Shown piece by piece: positions 53,857-64,000 of a DNA stretch of 64,000 nt. The notes under the pieces are model-generated. The model worked only from the letters and a program-made list of their open reading frames with translations. It searched no databases and was not told the DNA's origin. Source of the stretch: Campylorhamphus procurvoides (lineage: Eukaryota > Chordata > Aves > Passeriformes > Dendrocolaptidae); assembly GCA_013396655.1 (NCBI GenBank), contig WBMV01006286.1:358466-422465 (forward strand), given 5' to 3'. Each line of letters begins with the position of its first letter. Position 1 is the stretch's first letter. Made by a program: the position numbers and the translations under genes.

Positions 53857-54463
53857 CCTCTAACTGTGTAAGTTCTTTACAATACCTGATATTATATAGC
53901 TGTAGGCTAGGATTTAAAGAAAACATCTGAAAAAATAAAAGCAATGGAAGTATACACCTTGAATTCTTACTTTTCATGGTTTTCATTTAATTTTATTCAA
54001 TTTCATTATTTTTCCTGATCTTCTTCTTTTGAAGTCATCTTTTAACTGGGTAAGACAGACCTATGTAAGATTCACAAATTACTTTTATCACATAGCCAGC
54101 AGGGGACAGGCATATATTTGCAAGGCAGACATTAAGAGGATATAAGACATGTCTTATAGGTAAGAATACATGCAGCATTTTAAGAGAGAAATAGCTAACT
54201 AACAACTTTAGCTCTAGACAACAAATGGAACTGGAACAACACATAAGGCATTGGACTCTTGCAGAGTACTGTGCTTGCGGTGAGTTATGAGTGCTGTCTT
54301 TCAGCAACAGTTAGTTTCAGATTGTTTGGTGAGGACTACTTGTGAAAACTGAATGCCAAAATTAGAAAGCAGGAAGATAAGGAACAAAGCAGATTCTTAG
54401 GATCCAAGCAAAATGAGCTTAGGTTGCTTGCTGTGAAGAGAGTGCTGAAAGCCAGCCTGCCAG

Positions 54464-54492
54464 CTCTCTTTCTCTCTCACTTTCTCTCTCAC
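54464..54492. repeat. CT-rich 12-bp tandem duplication
   Basis: TTTCTCTCTCAC occurs at 54,469-54,480 and again at 54,481-54,492, preceded by CTCTC. It is a short pyrimidine microsatellite. Confidence 0.85.
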
Positions 54493-57400
54493 TTGTGGAC
54501 TGATGTGCCAGGCTACAACTTGGGTGTGTTGATGGCCAGAGTGGGTGCAAAGTCTACAAATCTTCCTGGTTCTGTGGAATTAAAATATATATTTGTGAAT
54601 AACCTGGATGGAAAGAACAATACTTTTATGTCAGGTCATCCTTATCCAAATACTTTTGTTGTTAATCAAACTGCTATCTTTGATTATCAGAGTGCATACT
54701 AGTCTGAAGTGAGCAATATGTTCCAGACCTTTGTCAAGCAGGGTAGATTGTTTAACCCAGAAAACAATTACATTGTATTTTTCCCTAAGCATTTTGGTCC
54801 TAGTAAGTGTAGATTGTGTGTATGTTGTGGGAGAAGACTGCCAAAAATTACTGCTTTATTAATTTTTATTTGCATAGGATGTACCCAAATGGCTAGAAAG
54901 TAGAGTTACAGGCCAGCATCTTTGTAGATAATTCAACACACTATTAAATAAGCAAAGTATGAAGCCCAATTTGCCTTTTTCCTTTTTGACATGTTAAGTC
55001 ACTGTATCAAAGACAGGTCCTGAATGTGAATGAAGTTCTATGTAATAATCTTATACTTCTAGAGTAGGACTAAATGTTGATGGATTCCTCCTTTGCAGGA
55101 AGAATTAGGGAATTCACCACTACAACAAAAATAAAGAATGCAGACGATGATAGTGGATCCAAAAGTATTTTGCAGCACTTGGCTGAAATTACTGACATTA
55201 GAACAAAGCAAATGAGGCTGATTTCAACACATGGATGGATTGTAGACTGTATGAAGTCAAGTGTAGGTAAGGGAGAGATCTGCAAGTAGCATTATAAATC
55301 GATGCTTTCTATTTAATTCATGTTTTGAACTGAGTTCCAGATTTTCTGGCTAACATGTCTCTTCTAATTCCACACTACTGCTTGATCCCTGTCTTACCTT
55401 GAAACTGCAGGCAAAAGTCTATATTTTTATACTGTGTTTCCTGGACTAGCAGCATTGGAAAGTACTAATGCAGGAAAATACCTAATATTTTGGAGTAAAT
55501 TTAATGAACAAGAAGGCAGGAAATATGAAGGAAAAGAAGTTTCTGAGACATGTTTTCTTCTGGAATATGATTACTGAACATGTGTTTTCTTTCAAACACC
55601 AGAGCAAGTGGAGCATTTCTGTTTTCACTTCTTGTGTCTTTGACCCCTTGAGTGCAAGGATTCATTTTTTAACATTGTGATTGAAATTTCAATTGCATTT
55701 CCAGGTTATTAAACAGGAAGCATGGCTTGTATATTGTATTAACATGATATCATCTTGTTTAGGTAAAGAGGTGTGACTGGATGTAAGCATCTTTCTCTGA
55801 CTAACGAAGATTAATTTAAAATTCACAATGGGAAAGAGAGCAAAATCCCAGCACACAGAGAGTGTCCATGTGAGAAGCTGAAGACTATTACATTGCTAAG
55901 AATTGGAATCAGCAGTTGTGCCTCAAGAGTAGTTAGATAAACATAAGGCTCCATAGTGCAGAAAAAGGAAAAAAAAAGAAAGAATGCAGAGTACTATTTC
56001 CTCCAAACGGAGCTGAGCTAGGTACACAGACAAGAATATTCTGTCATGTGTGTACTCACAGCTAGACCTGAACACAGGCCATTCTGAGAGGAGACCTCTC
56101 CCTGTGCTAGGTCAGCCTTCTGTATATGTTGGGAAATGTGAAGTCTGGCTGTCTCAAAAGGATAAGATTCGCAGAACTTTTGAGATTGCTTTCCATATTG
56201 TTTTAAAAAGATATGGCTAAATTGCAAAAGATGTGTGGCAAAACTTCTTCCTGAATGTTACTAGGAAGTCAGAAGCTGGTGCGAACACAAGGAGAGAGTT
56301 TTGATTTTCTTTAGGCTAGGTCCTCTAGTAAGAAGATTAATTTGGGATGGAATGCATGGAATGACAAGAAGAGAAAGTGAGCAGAGCTTAAGCTAGCAAT
56401 CTTAACTTTGCCTCACTTTCCCAAGATGATTATGGAGGAGTAGAGTACCGAAGCCATCAGGAGGGAGGGCTAACTTTTTCAGCAGTGACCAAGTCTCATA
56501 GTACACAACTCTGTAAGGGGACTAGTTAAAATGACGCATAGAGAAGAATTTTCCTAATACGTTTCTCATTATCAATCCTCTTCAGCGCTCCACCATTTAC
56601 AGCTATTCTTGGTTCCCTTGCTAGGAGCCTGCACTCAGCAATCTATGCAATGCATGCCAAATGTCGTAGTGAATGCTTCCAAGCAACATGAATATAGCCA
56701 ATCTGGTTAAAATGTGCAAACTTAATGACTAAGATACTTTCAAGAAAGTCTACTAAGTCAAGTTCTACTATTAGACAACCTGTAATGAGTAAAACTAATT
56801 AAAAAAAATTTCTTTGCCAAAAATGAAAACATGTGGTCTCCCTTGTGGGGCAATTTTCTAACTTCAAAATAGTTGACCATTATGGTTACTAACATTCTGA
56901 AAACTGTCAGTCTTCTGTTTTCAGGGGCCGTTGTACTTTTTGTGATTACTGGTGTTAGGATGAGCTTTTCAGTTGTACAAGATAATACTAGACATTATAA
57001 ATTACTTCAATTCAGACTGACAGGAGTTTCCAGTTAGCAGTCAGTCAGTTCTGTGACCAAAACAGACAAATAAGCAGTTTTGATTACATATATTTTATAT
57101 CTGTGCTACCTGAATGCTATCAAGTATGTAAGGGATCTAACCAGGCCACTAAGTGATTCTTTGTTTGAAATATAAGTGAATAGACATAGAAAGGAAGTGC
57201 CATTCCTACTGTCCGGTATTTATTACCTGAGATTGCTTTGGAGGCTGCAAAAAAAGACAGATTCATTAAAGACTGGTCAAATTACTTTTGCTTATAGTGT
57301 GAGTAACATTTGTGTCAGATTGCCATCAATTAAGGATTTCTGATCCAGTCTGTGTATTGCACCTATCTCACCAAGTTTTTTGTAGCTTGAAATTGCCTTC

Positions 57401-58523
57401 ACTTCTTTTGCCTGTGTGACATAAACGTTCACTGCACTCAAACAAAAACTATTGATTATTCAAACAACTTTGATGCTGGCTTGCACACTAGTTCAAATCT
57501 GTTGAGCCAATTAGCTCACCATCTAGGGAAATTTTAACTCTCGTTTTGGTTCATATGTTGGAAATGTTGGTGGATTTTTCCTTCATTCATCTCTTCAATT
57601 TACTTTTATTCCCAACTCATACCCACTATTCCTCTTTTTTCTTTTTCCTACTTTAGAACATTCACTTTAACTGGACCATGTAAGATCCCCATAGTCCAAA
57701 TTTTTTTAATCTTTACCAATTCCTGTTATTGCTATATTTGATTTCATCCAGACTTAATCACATACTTATGACATAGTCAGGACACAGAATAAGAACAAGC
57801 ATTGAAATCAACATAGTTTTACATGTCATGAGATTTTAGAGTGTTACAATTGAACCACAGTCCTCAAAAGCTAAATCTTATTTTTCTGTGGCCCATTTCA
57901 TCCAAGCTGGTCAGGTGGCATGAAGTGTTGTCTCTGAGTGTTTTTGGGAATTACATGCAGAGATAGACCATTTTACTGCAAGAGGACAATGCATAGCAAC
58001 ACAATGCAATATTTTACCATTGCTGTGAATGTTTATTCCAAATATGTACAGAGGCTTCAGATTTCAAAATAGCATGTGTAGTTAGTACAAGGATGTGAAC
58101 ACATGCTATTAATGAATGACACAGAGAAATAGGGCTCAAATACAATACTCATTGCAGAAAACAGCCTTGAAAAAATACTAAGGCTATGACTAGTGGACAA
58201 AAGTCACAGATGCAAAAATAAGGCCAGAATTTTGTTCTTAACCCAGAATTTAGTAAAAAGTAATTCTTCCACCTTTATTAGCATAGTCTAGAAATATTAA
58301 AGACATGTTTAAGTGAGATTTAATTATAAAATATTTCATTTCAAATAGCTTGAATATTACTATAGCAAAATAATTACACTTCCTAAACTTTTATTTCTCA
58401 CTATAACATATTTAAATTATCAACATCAAAATAACGTCCCCTAGTTTTCCATACTCGTGCTTTTTGAATTTTGCCACTTTTTTCATTCAGCAGCAGAAAA
58501 TCACATCTTGGGCTAACATTTTT

Positions 58524-58546
58524 TTGTGCTACAATGTGTAGCACAA
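58524..58546. repeat. Perfect 10-bp inverted repeat with 3-nt loop
   Basis: TTGTGCTACA, the loop ATG, then TGTAGCACAA form a perfect 10-bp hairpin stem. It lies 1.7 kb beyond the SV2C stop in the gene's direction, so it would be transcribed only if SV2C uses a distal poly(A) site. No T-run follows that would suggest a Pol III terminator. Confidence 0.85.
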
Positions 58547-59383
58547 GGATTTGTTAGTAACTGAAAATGTCACTACTAGAATCAGTAGATTAAATAATGA
58601 ACTTTAAAAGTATTAAGTGATCCTACATAAACTTTCACTGACTCTTTTATGACAAAGACAATGACTGATACACAATGCAGTGATAGATATTAGTACCCAA
58701 ATCTAAGTTCACATGTATGAACAAGGGAAAAACTAATGAAAAAATCTAGCTTACGACACGATAACCTAATCTAAAAGCCTAATTTCTTTGGCAACAGTTC
58801 ATCTGCCTAATAAATGTTGTCAGACATAATCAGAAAAAAATACTGATAGATTTTTCTGTATGCTTTATAGCAAATTTCTTCTTTGACACTTGAAATGCAG
58901 ATAGTTCATCAGCTGTTACAAGTTGCCTAGTGAAAGCAAAGCTGGTTTCTGTCATCAGAGGATCTGCCTCTTTGATAACTTTATATAAATGGGTATGTAT
59001 TAAAGTTTTAATTCTAACATTTTGAAGAGATCCCATGACCTTTTGCATAGCATTAGGATGGATGGGAAACTTTACTGTAATCCATAACAGTCCACAGCAC
59101 AGAAGGAATAGACTTACTGCCATTTACTCTCCATCCATGCACTTGGTTGAATAAAAACATTGCACTTCTTGCAGCCTTGCCCTGGCTTCTTTCCTAATGG
59201 TCTTTCATTGTGATATTGAAATTATTAAATGGTGAGACATCTCTAGAACTATTAAAAACTAGCTGAGAAAATGGTTATATTAAGAAGCATATGATCTATG
59301 GGAAAAATGAAGGTGTTTATACAAATAAAAATACCCTCTGAAAGTATCTTACTTATCATATAGTTCACTGGTCTGATTCTGTC

Positions 59384-59389
59384 TTTATT
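59384..59389 (-). terminator. SV2C: Candidate SV2C poly(A) signal (AATAAA)
   Basis: On the minus strand this is the first AATAAA hexamer met after the SV2C stop, about 825 nt downstream. No strong downstream GU-rich element is evident, and further AATAAA copies occur later (for example near 58,386 and 58,274). Distal sites are therefore possible. SV2C transcripts in mammals have long 3' UTRs, which leaves real doubt about which site is used. Confidence 0.3.
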
Positions 59390-60213
59390 CATACTTTAAA
59401 CAGCAAAAATATTTGCATTAATTCACTCCTGGAATAAAACAAATTCACTGTTTTAAAATTGAAAAAAATATTCCAGATGCCACAACTGAGAATAAAGTAA
59501 AATTATTCTGAAGGATCAGCAGCAAATAGTGAAAATGTAAATTTTGTTATTCTCTTAATTGCATACCCAGATGGACATTCAAATTCCATGCAGTAGCTGT
59601 TGCCTTCTCCTCAGTCAATATAGGGCGCAGTTGGTAATCTTTACTTTAGATTGAATCTGCCTAAAAATATTTACCAAGAATCATTGCCACAAATTTTTAC
59701 CACCTAAGCACAGCTGCAGAGGACCACTGTTCTTGTACGTATGTGGTCTATAGAGTTTCCTGATAAATGCTGCATGCATTGATACATTAACATGCTCTGC
59801 ACCAGTACTGCTAAGTAATTGACTTGCGTGTCTGTACGCTATAAAAGCTCACAATGCCATGGCCAAATTTAGCATGTGTTTTTTAAATAATGTGACTGCT
59901 TGCATTTTAAGTATCTAACAATCGGTATGGTTTTTACCTTCCTGGATATGTCCCCAAAACTGTTTTAAGAGGTAGCTTTGCAGTTTGAAGTTAAATGATT
60001 TTGAATAGCGATGTATGCAAGCAAACAAAAGTGAAATTTAAAATTTTCATGCAGAGGTTTCTAAATCTCTGCTTCTCCAAAGGGTCATTTTGAGATTGAT
60101 TTCTGACATTTGAGCACTCTACTGTGTGTTGAGAATCTGAAGCCTTTGCACCATTGGTCAGGAGAGTTGACATTTGTACAAAGAAGGGAATAAATAGTAA
60201 ATGTTTTTTCCAG
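59384..60213 (-). other. SV2C: Proximal SV2C 3' untranslated region
   Basis: This is non-coding sequence directly following the SV2C stop codon in the terminal exon. At least its first part must be 3' UTR, because no splice donor is expected after the stop. The left limit is set at the first canonical poly(A) hexamer and is provisional. I see no recognised regulatory element. Confidence 0.5.
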
Positions 60214-60397
60214 TTACATCAACACCTGCGTTCTTGTGTCAGGAAGTCGAAGTCCTACCAGACCTCCACATACTAGAACAGTAGAAGCAAGGAGAATAGG
60301 GATTGCTTTGGTGATACCAACAAGGGAACCGAATATTAAGTTTCCAAGTACAGCTGCAGCTTTGCATAGTGCATTCAAAAAGCCAAAGCCTGTTCCC
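60214..60397 (-). CDS. SV2C: SV2C terminal coding exon (last two membrane segments and C-terminus)
   Basis: SV2C is a synaptic/secretory vesicle glycoprotein of the major-facilitator fold with 12 membrane segments. The SV2 family influences vesicle release, and its lumenal loop is a known botulinum neurotoxin receptor site; that loop is not in this exon. Minus-strand translation begins with one base completing a split codon, then GTGFGFLNALCKAAAVLGNL. Two hydrophobic spans follow, matching the last two helices (about residues 2-24 and 31-51 of the exon), and it ends RLPDTRTQVLM and TAA. The LPDTRTQVLM ending is SV2C-like; from memory, SV2A ends LPETRGQVLQ and SV2B differs in the same tail. 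The acceptor is a strong pyrimidine tract (TTTTCTTCTGTTTTCTCTTCTAG) just before 60,397, giving a phase-2 intron. Coding length is 184 bases with no disruption. An open frame continues to 60,489, but that part is intron. The penultimate exon, ending in the ELYP-type motif, is beyond the right edge. Confidence 0.96.
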
Positions 60398-62143
60398 CTA
60401 GAAGAGAAAACAGAAGAAAATTTTAAAAATGAGTTAAGGAATAAAGCCTTTGAGATAAATTCCCAGTGGTAATAAACCAGTACAACCACAATGTCTTACA
60501 CACAATCCATGTCAATAAGGATTTTGTGCTTGTATTTATAATGCAAAATCAAAACCCAGCTGCCACAGTACTCAGCTGAGGCAAACTCATTCTGCTGCCT
60601 CAGGGACCAATGACTAACTGAATGGGTGAGTTTGCACCTCTAGAGTAGAACATGGAACTTGCATATGGAAATTCATTAGGAGTTGAAAAGCTGGATTAGG
60701 AAAGAATGTATATGTGAAGCAGTTTTCAAAGAGAACTTCTTGACGATCTGGGAAAGAAGTGGCCAGAATTAAAGAATGATCACTTTAAGGCTCTGTATAA
60801 AAATTGATTTCTTACAGGTGGCACATGTGTTGAATCAATGCTTTGTCAAAAGGCTAATGAGACCCCCAATAATAGTGAATGTTCATCTCTTAGAGGTAAA
60901 GAAGATGTGGCATATAAAAACCTGCTTGTTGCAAAGGGGATATCTGAGAAACTTTGGAGAAAAAGGAAAGGAAATAGATTGCCAACAGAAAGTATGACAC
61001 AAGCAATGAGACTGGTCTCTTGTGAGTCTAGTAGTCTGAAGTAAAGTGTTTTAATTGTTTGGTGGCCCATGCATAGATGTATTATGCAAATTGCCGTCAT
61101 TTGTGTTTTGACATGACCGTGCAATTCATAGATGCACAAATAAACTTTTCCTTACAAAAGTGTCTTTACAAAAATATCTGTATGCTGGTAGAATCTCTAA
61201 CACTTCTCAAATCCCTTAGAAATGAAAGAAAGAAGGACTATGTAGTGGTCTGAATGACTAAAAGGATTCTACTGATGTACATATAGGGGAAAGGAAGAAG
61301 AGTCATGCTCAGATGTAGACTGAATTTCTAGGAAGTTTGAAACACTTCTACTGGAGCTCCTAAAGAGAAGTCCAGAGAAACAGCTTGAAGTAAGCAGACT
61401 TGATCCCAGATGAGAGCAAGGCTATTATATACCCTTTGGAGAACTGTTTTTGATTTTGAAAACAGCACACCATTATATAATGGGAGAAGAGAGTCTCTGT
61501 CTCTGATAGACATGGCAACAGCCCAAACCATCAGTGTCTTTCCTCCCCTCTTTGGCAAATCTGAATCTCAATAGTGTTGGTCAAATAGGCCCAAACAAAA
61601 TACTAGGACAGAGGTAAAAGCTTCTCTTTAGTACAGAAAATAGGGGTTTTGGGTTAGGTTTTCAGCACTGTCCATGCCTTGTCTGGAATACTCTGTTTCT
61701 GAATAACACCAGTCCTGGTATATTTGAGGACCTTGAAAGAAAAGAATGGTGTAGGTAGGCCTAGATCCTTCTGGTATAGTTCCAAATCATTCTAGCTTGC
61801 TCCAAGAAGCATAACTCTAGTTAACTCAGAGTCAGCTCCAAATCTGAACAAAACTCAGAATGTGCCATTTTGCAGTTACCGTACTTTTACTGTCAGATTC
61901 TTTAATAAGTTTAAAGGATGTCTGCAGAACAGAATTAAGACATGGAACAGACTAATTAATTCACCTTCAAATTTTTTTTTCCCCAGTATGTTAAGTATTT
62001 TTCTCTGGTTGCAGACCAAAGTCACCCAACTGGCCTAAAACCTTATGAAAGTAATATCAGATATTTCAGTGTCAGCTTTGTGCATTATATGTCTTTTTTT
62101 TTAATCTAGGACAAAATACAAATCACTATTTTTTACTGGGTGG

Positions 62144-62165
62144 TAATAATAATAATAATAATAAT
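62144..62165. repeat. TAA trinucleotide microsatellite, about 7 units
   Basis: Uninterrupted TAATAATAATAATAATAATA-type sequence. Being perfect, it is likely polymorphic in length. It lies in the SV2C intron. Confidence 0.9.
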
Positions 62166-62960
62166 GTATTTATTATTAGTTTAGCAATGCATCTCTTGCA
62201 ATCTACATCACTGTTTTAATCTCTTTAAATACGTAATATTTAGCAAAGAAATTACTAATTTGTTTGAAATAAGCACAATTCCTCTTTGTGTAAAACAATG
62301 CGTCCATCCAGATATTGATGATACCTAAGGAAGAAGAGACAGGTTATTGCAATGGCAGAGAAGAAACTATCCAGAAAACTGTGGGAAAAAAAACCAAACA
62401 GGAAGAAGAGACTCAGGTATGTCTACTGAATGTTAAAACCCTTACTTTTCAAATTGATAGAACGTGCAGTACTTTTACAAAATACCTAGTGTTAATAAAA
62501 TCTAAACATGCACATTTTGGAGGTAATAATTTTGAAAATGACATGTTCTGCCCTCTGACAGTCCAGACCCCCAGGGGCTGCTGGAGAGAGCAGCAGATGA
62601 GGAAATTTTGAAAGTGTGGCTTGTGAACATTTCTGACAGAGAAACATTTGCAGCAGCTCCTTGAAAATCCCTTCCTCAGAGGAGGTATGAGCAAGTTAAA
62701 ACTTGCCCATTTTAAGCATGATGTTTGCAGTAATCAGTCTGAAGGAGGAGCATGAGATACACTGAAGGAAGTGGTGAAGAGCCACCCTACTGGAGTAATC
62801 TTCCAAAGCCTATGAGAAGACAATCAAATCTCTACTACAGAAACATTTGCACTACAAGGGCAGGTAGAGCCCAGAATGTCTGGAGGATGCTGGCACAGAA
62901 GGGTGGATAGCTACTGAGAGGGAAGGAACTCCAGACTGATGGATCTTCTGGGGTTCATAC

Positions 62961-63186
62961 AATCACAGAATGGGTAAGGTTGAAAGGGACCACAGTGGGT
63001 TATTTGGTCCAAGCTCCCTGCTTATCCAGGATTGCCCTAGTCCAGCAGGTCAGCCCCCAGCCTGTACTGGTGCAGGGGGGATTATTCTTCCTCAGGTGCA
63101 GGACATTACATTTGCCTCTGTTGAATCTCAGACAGTTATTGTCTGCCCATCTCTCCAACCTGTTGAGGTCCTCCGGAAGGCAGAGC
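62961..63186 (-). mobile_element. CR1 LINE remnant, minus orientation, large internal deletion
   Basis: The left end, AATCACAGAATGG followed by GTTGAAAGGGACCACAG, is the reverse complement of the CR1 3' terminus. The element then jumps to reverse-transcriptase ORF sequence (CAGGTCAGCCCCCAGCCTGT, then CTCAGGTGCAGGACATTACA). Minus-strand translation here gives the CR1 reverse-transcriptase tail: LNRLERWADNNCLRFNRGKC, then NVLHLRKNNPP. Several hundred bases normally lie between these blocks and are missing. It is sense with respect to SV2C and inactive. Confidence 0.92.
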
Positions 63187-64000
63187 ATACAGGTTGGAAG
63201 GAGGATCGTGAAGAGGAAGGCTGTATTAAAATAGACTGTATCACAAGCAGGTAGAAAGAGGTTAAAGACAACAAAACTGGACTGGAAAATCAAGTTCATA
63301 TGGTAGGACAGCAATAGATTGCAACTATTCTGAAGAAGTTAGGGAAAGAAGGAGAAGAAACAAGTAAGAACTGTTTTAATTTCAGCTTCACTTATTCACA
63401 GAAAGTATTTCTAAACTCAGTGGTGGTGACTGGCTGTGAACAGTGTCCATGCATGTAAATATGACTTCTTCAGTTGCTAGTGCTGATGTAAAATCAGACT
63501 TGTCTCCAAATAACTATAACAGGAAAAAAACCCCAAACAGTGACAACCCAGAGAAATTAGACACCTAGTTGTCAGCAGCCTCAGTATATTCAGAGAGATA
63601 CCAAAACTCTCCAAAGAATACACGCATCCGGCTAAAGCAAATTTGGATAGATAGAGACAGGAAATCTTTGAAAAAGCAATAGCAAAAAACATATGGGGAT
63701 GGTTTACTTATATTTAGTGTTGTTTTATACTACCTTATAAAGGTAAGATGTTTCACAGATGTTAGCTGCTTATATCAACTAGTTATAACAGGGATCTGAA
63801 TACAATTTTCTGAACAATTTGAACCATTTCTTTTCATGTGCTCTACAGATGCCACTGTGCTTTAGATCTGTTACAGGTTATATACCCAAGATTACCTTAT
63901 TAAGGCTTAAAGTAATTTTGTGTAATATTTGCTCAATACCTCTTGTGTCTGAGCAAAATTAAGATAATATTTTGACACTTAAAAAACAGTTCTCTTTGTA

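Larger units (their letters stand above)
40975..59383. other. Intergenic DNA between SV2C and IQGAP2, no gene recognised
   Basis: There is no exon with homology, no RNA gene and no clear transposon in about 18 kb. Many open frames of 60-107 codons occur, with the densest overlap at 41,141-41,481 and 42,638-43,510 where GC is higher. None has a domain, and both strands are open together, which points to chance. Contents are a 35-bp tandem duplication (43,335), T/G-rich runs on the plus strand (44,285-44,335, 47,101-47,165, 50,995-51,035, 52,825-52,850), a TG/TA repeat (53.8 kb) and a CT-rich duplication (54.5 kb). The right part may include a longer SV2C 3' UTR. Enhancers or lncRNA exons cannot be excluded from sequence alone. 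Confidence 0.65.
60398..64000 (-). other. SV2C: Last intron of SV2C (5' part outside the window)
   Basis: Sequence upstream of the terminal exon contains no recognisable penultimate SV2C exon, which should encode the conserved D-V-x-T-V-E-L-Y-P stretch. The intron therefore exceeds 3.6 kb and continues beyond the window. It holds a TAA microsatellite at 62,144 and a CR1 remnant at 62,961. Other open frames are chance or lie within the CR1. Confidence 0.8.

Noticed and set aside
54424..54903. Frames of 92 and 64 codons in succession on the plus strand
   Set aside because: The sequence includes the CT microsatellite, no domain is recognised, and no credible splice link or conservation argument is available.
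60398..60489. N-terminal extension of the SV2C frame (MVVLVYYHWEFI onward)
   Set aside because: It lies upstream of a strong splice acceptor. Similarity to SV2C starts exactly at the acceptor, so these residues are translated intron.
63000..63314. 104-codon minus-strand frame as a possible gene
   Set aside because: Its C-terminal half is the CR1 reverse-transcriptase tail (ERWADNNCLRFNRGKC), so it is transposon remnant plus flank.
1..64000. tRNA, rRNA, CRISPR or bacterial-type operons
   Set aside because: No cloverleaf with A and B boxes, no rRNA signature, no spaced identical repeats and no gene-dense coding organisation were seen.

Overview
The window looks like bird nuclear DNA. It is AT-rich and intron-dominated with little interspersed repeat, and the only clear transposons are three decayed CR1 LINE fragments. 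CR1 is the dominant retrotransposon of birds (also present in other reptiles). No bacterial-type gene packing, rRNA, tRNA or CRISPR array was seen.

Two protein-coding exons can be identified with confidence, both on the minus strand. The first, at 20,076-20,175, is the second coding exon of IQGAP2, a Rho-GTPase/actin/calmodulin scaffold. It encodes the stretch leading into the calponin-homology domain. The second, at 60,214-60,397, is the last coding exon of SV2C, a synaptic vesicle membrane glycoprotein. It ends in the SV2C-type tail LPDTRTQVLM and a stop codon. In human 5q13.3 the order is SV2C then IQGAP2 on one strand. Here the same order is read right to left, so synteny is conserved. 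Chicken Z shares synteny with human chromosomes 5 and 9, which makes a Z-chromosome origin likely (inference).

Layout, left to right. 1-20,075: IQGAP2 intron 2, incomplete at the window edge, with a 64-N gap and a CR1. 20,076-20,175: IQGAP2 exon 2. 20,176 to about 40,700: putative IQGAP2 intron 1, with A/C-rich low-complexity runs and a second CR1. 39,860-40,974: CpG-dense segment, an unusual AAGTTA-rich degenerate array, and a 264-N gap that probably hides IQGAP2 exon 1 and its promoter. 40,975 to about 59,400: intergenic DNA with no recognisable gene. About 59,400-60,213: probable proximal SV2C 3' UTR. 60,214-60,397: SV2C terminal exon. 60,398-64,000: last SV2C intron with a third CR1.

The two genes are neighbours but not known to act together. 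IQGAP2 is a cytoplasmic scaffold and SV2C is a vesicle protein. No convincing new biological system was found. The points most worth checking are the AAGTTA array beside the presumed promoter, the promoter/exon hidden in the gap, and an apparent strand-composition switch at the same place.
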